Shown here: one piece after another, positions 57,590-64,000 of the stretch
Layout of the letters: each line of letters starts with the position of its first letter
Position numbering within the stretch: position 1 is the first letter of the stretch
Assembly: GCA_038025085.1 (NCBI GenBank)
Contig: CM076154.1
Span: 30,310,501-30,374,500, forward strand
DNA: 64,000 nt
Source of the DNA: Tetragonia tetragonoides
Taxonomy: Eukaryota; Streptophyta; Magnoliopsida; Caryophyllales; Aizoaceae
Direction of reading: 5' to 3'
Notes under the pieces: model-generated
Databases searched by the model: none
What the model was told of the DNA's origin: nothing
The model's input: the letters and a program-made list of their open reading frames with translations, nothing else
Program-made: the position numbers and the translations under genes

Positions 57590-59219
57590 TGTAAGGACCC
57601 GGGATTTCTACGGCCACGGAGTGCGTCCTTATAGAAAATTTGTAAGCTGTGGGTTTAGATAAGTTCAAGGAACCGTCGAGTTAGAAAAAGCTTTTGTAAA
57701 GACTTGATTTGAATAAAAACCATGAAAGAGGTCACAAATCTGTTATCGGCGTCTCATCGAAGGGACAAACCGAAGGGACAATCCGAAGGGACAACCCAAT
57801 AGCGGGATAAGTGAACTGATCATTTTTTAGAAAGACTCCCTCATATAGAACATATGAGTACTCAACAATAAAGGGTTCGGGGGCGAAGGTACGAGGTGGG
57901 AAGGTGTTAGGCACCCAACTCGCCCGTATTATGACGGCCTATATTAACTCATGTTTGCTTAATAATTTAAAGACATAATTCCCATGAAAAACCGGATTAA
58001 CAACCTAGACTTAGACTATTAATTGGTTCATCACAAGCATCACAACATTTATTTTTAACCCTTATTTAGACATGCATTCGATTTGACAAGTTGGGTAGCA
58101 CAACGACTAGACAAACAATATTTAGGAAGCGATAAAAAATGTGTACTAGCATGATATCTACATTATGACTACTAGAAAATAAACAATTAAAAAATTAATT
58201 TAATTTGAGCCCTCAGGATTTTGTACCTGAACTGTAGCCTATATTTGATAAGAATAGTAAAAATAGATCTCAAGTAAAAAAAGAGGGGGAAGCTCGGTGT
58301 CAATACTCCCGAGAATAGAATAGAATTGTTTATGGAAGAAAGAGGGAGAAGCTCAGAGTCAATACTACTGAGAATAGAGGGTGTCAACTGTAGATTGTGT
58401 GTTTTGAACTGAGGGAGTAGAGTTGTATTTATAGGCGTGGGGAAGTAGGGTTGGACGGCTGAAAATGAGCTGAAAATCGGATTGGGCTTGAAAAATGAGT
58501 CCGGCCAGAAGTAAGGTCAGGACCTCTAGCAGCCCTGGGATTTTAGTCAGCGCCGCTAGCGGTGCTGGCCAGGGCCGCTAGCGGCCCTAGGTTTTATCCC
58601 AGGGCCGCGGACGGCTGTCAGCTTGCCAGCTGAATGTTTCCCGGGCCATATCTCACTCGCTTGAGCTTGAAATTGGATGATTTAAGATGCATTGGAAAAC
58701 TTATTGGGTCTAGTTTCAAATAGCTTTGGTTTCAGGCCCAAATATTTTGTGGATCTCGAGATATACCCGAATGAGTAAGGAGAGGTCAGTTTTGGAGTAC
58801 GCTTCAATGTTGGGCTCGTAACTCCTTGGTTGGGAATGTGGTGTGGGATCATGATATGTCATTGGAAAGCTATTTGAATAAAGAATCGAGAAATATAAGG
58901 CTCACAAATTAGTTCAACCAAATGAACTCCCAAATAGGGCTGGAAATATGGTCCACAGTATTCAGCTACATCTGTTTTGACTCTTAACTTTGTCTGGCCA
59001 TAACTCTTAGGTGCGGAATCGTATTTGGAAACGGAAGGAAGCAATGGAAAGCTCTTGAAAGGGGCGTTTAAATGAAGTGGAAATGAAGGAGTGATTAAAG
59101 AAAAACCTGGGACCTTATTTTACCTATCAATGCAAAAATAGCAGTTCATGGTTATAAATTACTCCTTTCATCATCGGGTTTTTGCGGAGAAATATGAAGG
59201 CGCTTTTTTGGCGTCTACA
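57590..59219 (-). mobile_element. 3' LTR (minus strand) of a Tat-like Ty3/gypsy element, 1630 bp
   Basis: On the minus strand it runs from TGTAGACGCC (59219) to CCCGGGTCCTTACA (57590); both ends carry TGTA inverted. A TATA box (CTATAAATAC, minus) lies at about 58428-58438. A polypurine tract touches its inner side at 59220. The bases before 57590 (CACGG) should reappear as the target duplication beyond the right edge. The same LTR family is present, inverted, at 1-941. Confidence 0.9.
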
Positions 59220-59233
59220 AAAGCCCCCACTTT
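59220..59233 (-). other. polypurine tract
   Basis: On the minus strand AAAGTGGGGGCTTT stands directly before TGTAGACG of the LTR, the position and composition of a plus-strand primer tract. AAGCCCCCA-type words recur at about 60900 and 61052. Confidence 0.85.
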
Positions 59234-61653
59234 GATCGAATTTGAGTAAAAGCGAAGATCAAAGTATTCCGAAGGCGACATGCAGGATGCTGATGTGCAC
59301 ACGGTGTGTGAGAGTGTACAGTATGTATGCATATGAAGACAAACCTGAGTTGGGACATGCTCGCAGCGTGCCAAGATTTCATCCCTGTGAACACAAGAGA
59401 AAATAAAGGTTATGGTAGCAGGATAGAACACCGCTCGTAAATGGTCTAAAAGTCTGCTGGGGACCTGTATTCAGAGTGAATGAAAAAGTTAGTAATACTT
59501 AGAGAATGATCAACCTGGAGTGCTTCGACAAATAGTGACTAAACACCGCTCGGCGGATGTCGAGATTCCTTCCCTTTACGAGAAACGAAAAAGTCAACGA
59601 CACAACGCGATTAAAAATAACGGCTGTAAAAATGTTTAGTAACACTGGTGAGAGTGAATAGTATAAATGTTTTATCGAGCAAACAGTGACTAAGCACCAC
59701 TCGGCGGATGCCGAGATTCCGTCCCTGCAAAATAAACAAAAAGGTCGATGAGACAGCGCGACCAAAAGGACTATTGTAAAATGGTTAAAACATATGAAAA
59801 TTTTTAATGCAATGGTTTAAGCAATCATTCGCTGAAATATATAAAAAATAATGGACAGTATAGCTGCAACAGTTTAAGTAATCATTGACTGACGCAAAAT
59901 AAGTAACCTCGCAGAGGGACAGTTTAACCGCAATAACTTAAGCGATCATTGAATGACCCCAAATTAGTAACCTTGCAGAGGGACAGTTTAACCGCAATAG
60001 CTTAAGCGACCATTGACTAACCCCAAAAATTTGTGATCTCGTAGGAGGACAGTTTAACCGCAATAGCTTAAACGATCATTGACTGACCCAAAGTTTGTAA
60101 TATTGAGCTGTTGGGTAGGGCCGATAGATTTTCCAGGCTTTAAAAAAATAATTTTGCACTTTGAACGGTAAGAGTTGTCGCAGTATAGATCCGAGTTTCA
60201 GTATCTGGGACTTGCAAAAATAAACGGGTTAGTTTTATCTTAAAATTTTTGGTACCGTAAAATGGTCTGTCGAATTTGAATTTGTGGGCCAGAGTGTTTT
60301 GCTTCCGCGTGCTTGGTACTGATATTTGCCGCAAACGAACTGAAATAACAAACTTCGGACTGGAAAAAGGGTCGTGGGTCAGCAAGTGGGGCCCGTGCGT
60401 GAAGACTGTTGTTGGAAGTTTATCTCCATTCTTGGTGGTAGTCGGAAGGTCGCTTCTGGGCTTGATCATGAGTTCCAGGTTTGCTGGTTTTGATGGAGAG
60501 CAGGTAGACTCAAACCTGCAGTGGAAATATACACATAGGGAAAAGATGCAATAAACATGCCCGACTGACCATGACAAGATGCACAAGACATGACATACTA
60601 ATATGCATGGGGCATAGGGGGATTGGCATGTAAACACGTAGGGACTCAAGACGCTGGGGAATTTTGTACACATGCAAGCCTTTGAAGGCGACTCTAGTAC
60701 TTATGCAAATATGATGTATGCAAAACTCTATTGACTCACAACTCCATGCGACCTAGCCTAACATGCACGACTCCCCTATAGGGTCTAAAGAGGGTCTTCA
60801 TATGGGAAAAGTTTTTGTGATCAAGAATTTCATTTCTGTAGTGATCTTGGCAAAGTATGAGACAAGTGGACAAAACTGGGTGCAGTCAAGGAAGAATCAG
60901 CCCCCAGTTTGAAGTGCGATTCTTGATGATTATGACCTACTCGAGGAGCTATGGGTGTTGATGCGGCGGTACAAAATATCCTAACTTAAGGTATGGGGAC
61001 GAAATGACAAACTTGGAACGTAGCGGACAAAGAACCGACTCATTCTGAAAAAGCCCCCAGTTGGGAAGTCTATGCGCAAGCCTACAAGAAAAGCGATGAG
61101 TATGACCTCTAGACGACTGACCAAAGAGCGCTTACATGAGAAACAATGCTCTAAATCCTCAGAAATCTAAGTTGCCTCAAGATGTTGAATTTGTTTTATA
61201 TTTTTTTTTTTGGTTGCCCTAACTTTTGCTTAGGCCGCCCTTTCGGGTTTTCAACCTACCGGGCTCATTTTTTTTTTTTTAGCCTTAGATGAGAATGGTG
61301 GAATGGGAAAACTCCTTATGATCATGTGACAAAGTGGTTGTCGTGGCCGGACCTCCTTGAGCTTTCCTACGTATCCAATTTGTGGAATCAGGCCAACGTA
61401 GTTCAAGACTATACAAGTGAATGGTCGTACCTCTTGGATGGCTTTTGGGTTGTAATGTCAAGCTGGGTTGACGTGTCAAAGAAAGGATAAAGGCTCAAAT
61501 AAACCCAATGTAAATCCCCTCCCCAAAGTATGCTAGATGGTATAGAAGTTTTTGATCTAGGCGAGGTAGCTAAGGGACCTATGTTTAGGTAAGGCCATTA
61601 TTTAGTTGTGCTTGAAGTGTTTGCACTCTTTTGGATCTTTGATCGCACTCGAA

Positions 61654-61690
<37 letters not shown>

Positions 61691-62342
61691 TGCTCTTGAA
61701 CTTTCGAGTTCTCTCTTCTTTTTTTTTTTTTTTGGGTATTTCTCTCGGTGGCTCTTTTTGTAGGTCGGTCCACCTTGCCTAGAAGGTTGCTTCTATTCCC
61801 ATGTCACACACACCCATTCCCCGGGTAAGGATGATGTGGTTAAGAAATGAAAGGCTATGTGTTTGGCTCAAGGGGTTACAAGTGGTAATTATGTATAGGG
61901 TAGTAAAGGATATTGATGTGAGGTGCCAAATGAATGCTCATGTCCTCGATACAGACGGTTCAACTGTAGGTCCTCTATGGGGATGATCATTAGGGAGTCT
62001 TTGTTTAATGTTTTCCACAATGAAGGCTTTCTTTTGAATTTTGTTTTTTCATTTTTTTTTTATTCCGTCATAGGCAACTTAAGTTCGTCATAGGATTGGA
62101 CAAAGAACAATGATGGGAATCAAAATGCAATCTTTATTGAATCGAAGAAAAGCATTACACGAGAAGTAAGCTAGACTCTATGGACAAACTGAAAAGAAAA
62201 ACTAGACATCATTAAACTTGACTGGACTCAACTAGACTTGCACACTAGGAAACTTTGACTCTCTTCAACTTCTCGAGCACAGGCTATTCATAGGGATATA
62301 AATGAAGGACAACACCCTATAGATACTCGCGTTGTTCACGAC
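59234..62342 (-). mobile_element. internal non-coding region of the element, with tandem repeats and no pol
   Basis: Lies between gag and the 3' LTR, where protease, RT, RNase H and integrase should be; none of their motifs is visible on either strand. 59530-59720 has two copies of a piece of about 155 bases (ACTAA(A/G)CACC(G/A)CTCGGCGGAT). 59868-60105 has about four copies of a 63-67 base unit (GGACAGTTTAACCGCAATA). T-rich runs occur at 61269-61280, 61658-61691 and 61717-61732. The 177-codon minus-strand ORF at 60140-60673 has no recognisable motif. Confidence 0.65.
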
Positions 62343-63180
62343 TTAAGTGGAATTATTAAGAAGGTTATCTTCAATTAGGATGCCCACAGCATAGAGCCGG
62401 TTGTATGAGTCAATTGCTTGATACTTGAGGGGTTCCTTGTAAGCAGGTTGCAGGTTCTTGATAAGTTGGCGGATTTGATCAGCTTGCAAAGGTCGCTCAA
62501 CCAGTTCTGCTATCTTTAGCTTCCAACGCCTAAGGAAGGCAGTCAATCCCTCATATTCTTCTTGTTTGGTGATCTCTAACTCTCGAAGGGTCATAGGTAG
62601 AGCAACATTTTCTTTGTAGCGTGCAAGGAAGACTGTAGTAAAATCTGACCAGGTGCGGTAGTCCTCCAAATTCAAGGTGTAGAACCAACGACGAGTTGGG
62701 GCGTCAAGAGTCTGTGGGAACAAGTGAATGTAGATACTTTTTCAACTCCTCTTAACCCCATGGCAGTAGTGAAGGCTTTGAGGTGGTCTTGTGGATTATC
62801 AGTGCCAGTGAATGTCGGAACCTCGGGTATGGAGAACTTGGCTGGAAGCTGGCCCTTGACTTTGGGATTGACTTTACCAACATTACCATGGTAGTTGGCA
62901 AACAGACCGCTGTTTTCGAGCACATAAATAAGCTTAGCCAGCTTGGCATTTGGTCCTTCTTCCTCAGAGTCGGAGTCTGAGAGGATTGTTGCTTCATCCT
63001 CTTTTCGTTTCTTCCAAATCTTCAACCTTGAGTCGCACCCTTTCTAACTCGCTCATGCGATCATCAAGCCTCTCGTCGGTGGTTTTAACCATGAAGTTTG
63101 GGGGTGTGATTGGTGAGGTAAAGGATGTCTTGAGTGGTGGTGCGGGCTTTGTGGTGGTGATGGATTATGGGGTGATGGCC
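62343..63180 (-). pseudogene. gag of the Tat-like element, frameshifted
   Basis: Gag is the capsid precursor of LTR retrotransposons. From the right: a proline-rich N-terminus (about 63180-63070), a short coiled coil (DDRMSELERVRLKVEDLEE), an acidic piece (SDSDSEEEGPNAKLAKL), then the Retrotrans_gag domain (PEVPTFTGTDNPQDHLKAF; RRWFYTLNLEDYRTWSDFT; FLARYKENVALPMTLRELE; QEEYEGLTAFLRRWKLKIAE; ending YNRLYAVGI). Frameshifts separate the coiled coil from the acidic piece (near 63000) and split the domain near 62720. The chain ends at 62343 without a zinc knuckle. RRWF..L...I/Y.TW..L wording fits the Tat/Ogre-type branch. Confidence 0.85.
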
Positions 63181-64000
63181 TTTTGGAATGTGGTGGTGTC
63201 TTGGAGGTAGCTTGTACACGAATCAATCTATCGGACGAACAAGCCCAACCTTTGTCACCGTAATTCTTCCTCGAGCCCCCAATCCTGAGCACAAGTCTCA
63301 ACTTAGAAAGACGCTAAAGAAAGGACTTGAAAACAAAGACTCATGATTTAAGAAGACCCTCGATAGCTCATAAGGTGAATGAATCTAAGGACGTCTATAT
63401 AAACTCGAATGCATGATGATGACAATTCAATGACAGAGCTACGACAACAATATGCAAGATGCATGACGAACTGACCTTGACATGTATAACAATAAATTTG
63501 ACGCAAAATGACCCTAGAAGACTTATAATTGACTCGTCTAGACTTCTAATGCATGAGACGTAGTGAACAAATGGAGACATTGATGAATGCAAGACTTGAA
63601 CTTTTATACAAATGCAGATGCAAAACGATGACAACGAAAGCATGACGACTAATTATGAATCCTAGCATGGAGCGTCTAATATGTATAATGTAATGCAATG
63701 CAAAGAAATGGAAAATGACAACCTAAGCCTAAATGCCCGATTATTTCCCAGGAAAAATGAAGTCGATGAACGAAAATGAGAAAAATAGAAAAAGACGGAC
63801 CATCCTATTTTTTTTATATTTTCCTAGACTCAAAGAAAATGGAAAATGGGATAAAATAAAATAAAAGAATTTCGGTCTTTCTTTTTTTTGTTTTGTTCTT
63901 CGGCGGCTTTTTTTTTAAAATTTTTGCCGATTTTTTTTTTACTTTCGATTTTCTTTCTTTTTTTTTTTTACCGAATCTGAATTACATCAAAAGAAAAGAA
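63181..64000 (-). mobile_element. 5' internal leader of the same element
   Basis: Upstream of gag on the minus strand; no gene recognised. It is poor in ORFs and ends in A/T-rich low-complexity runs. The primer-binding site and 5' LTR are expected beyond 64000. Confidence 0.5.

Noticed and set aside
60140..60673. 177-codon minus-strand ORF
   Set aside because: No pol, gag or other motif; it lies in repeat-bearing internal LTR-element sequence and is probably chance.

Overview
This is eukaryotic, plant nuclear DNA. The evidence is spliceosomal GT-AG introns, TATA-box promoters, a plant class II O-methyltransferase, FAR1/MULE-type and L1 (RRM-containing ORF1) sequences, Tat- and Tekay-like Ty3/gypsy LTRs, Stowaway, hAT and Mutator elements, Helitron ends, and long AT-rich, SSR-rich non-coding stretches. 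A dicot is likely. The repeat flavour (degenerate GAACTGAA MITE, RRM-type LINE ORF1) is reminiscent of Caryophyllales, but that is only inference. No organellar, bacterial or viral block was recognised.

Layout. 1-941 is the end of a long LTR; the same LTR family recurs in opposite orientation at 57590-59219. 942-9300 is a mosaic of tandem and dispersed non-coding repeats (95-bp and 207-bp arrays and GGTCAC-motif arrays). 10061-21600 is rich in Helitron-like material. It contains one small secreted-peptide gene (11023-11244, minus) and a 5' LTR, primer site and leader-ORF fragment of a Tekay-like retrotransposon (16207-19196) held between Helitron-like arms. A 780-bp foldback element (19558-20338) follows. 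21996-23065 is an unclassified GC/CT-rich element, and 23433-26351 is a decayed FAR1-related gene or transposase without its SWIM finger. 27510-35544 is a run of small non-autonomous elements: Stowaway, a Helitron carrying exon fragments, a GAACTGAA MITE, an 805-bp hAT with a tRNA-like core, a retroposon with an 18-bp target duplication, and a GC-rich inverted-repeat element. 35673-37661 is a 5'-truncated L1 copy split by an 815-bp solo LTR.

The most notable object is a Mutator-like element at 39518-48374: long terminal inverted repeats, a 10-bp target duplication with 9 matches, and no transposase. It carries the last two exons of the mismatch-repair gene MLH1 with open frame and splice sites. 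It also holds an L1 reverse-transcriptase remnant flanked by two inverted tRNA-like sequences, and four clusters of a GTACCTTTG repeat. It is a Pack-MULE by structure.

50308-52001 is the only clearly intact ordinary gene, a two-exon SAM-dependent O-methyltransferase of 370 residues with its own TATA box. It is followed by a rearranged L1 block: an RT fragment, then two near-identical ORF1 units, the first followed by an endonuclease. The second ORF1 unit is cut at 57590 by a Tat-like Ty3 element in minus orientation. That element has a 3' LTR, a polypurine tract, about 3.1 kb without pol, and a frameshifted gag, which is the TR-GAG layout of non-autonomous elements. Its 5' LTR lies beyond the window.
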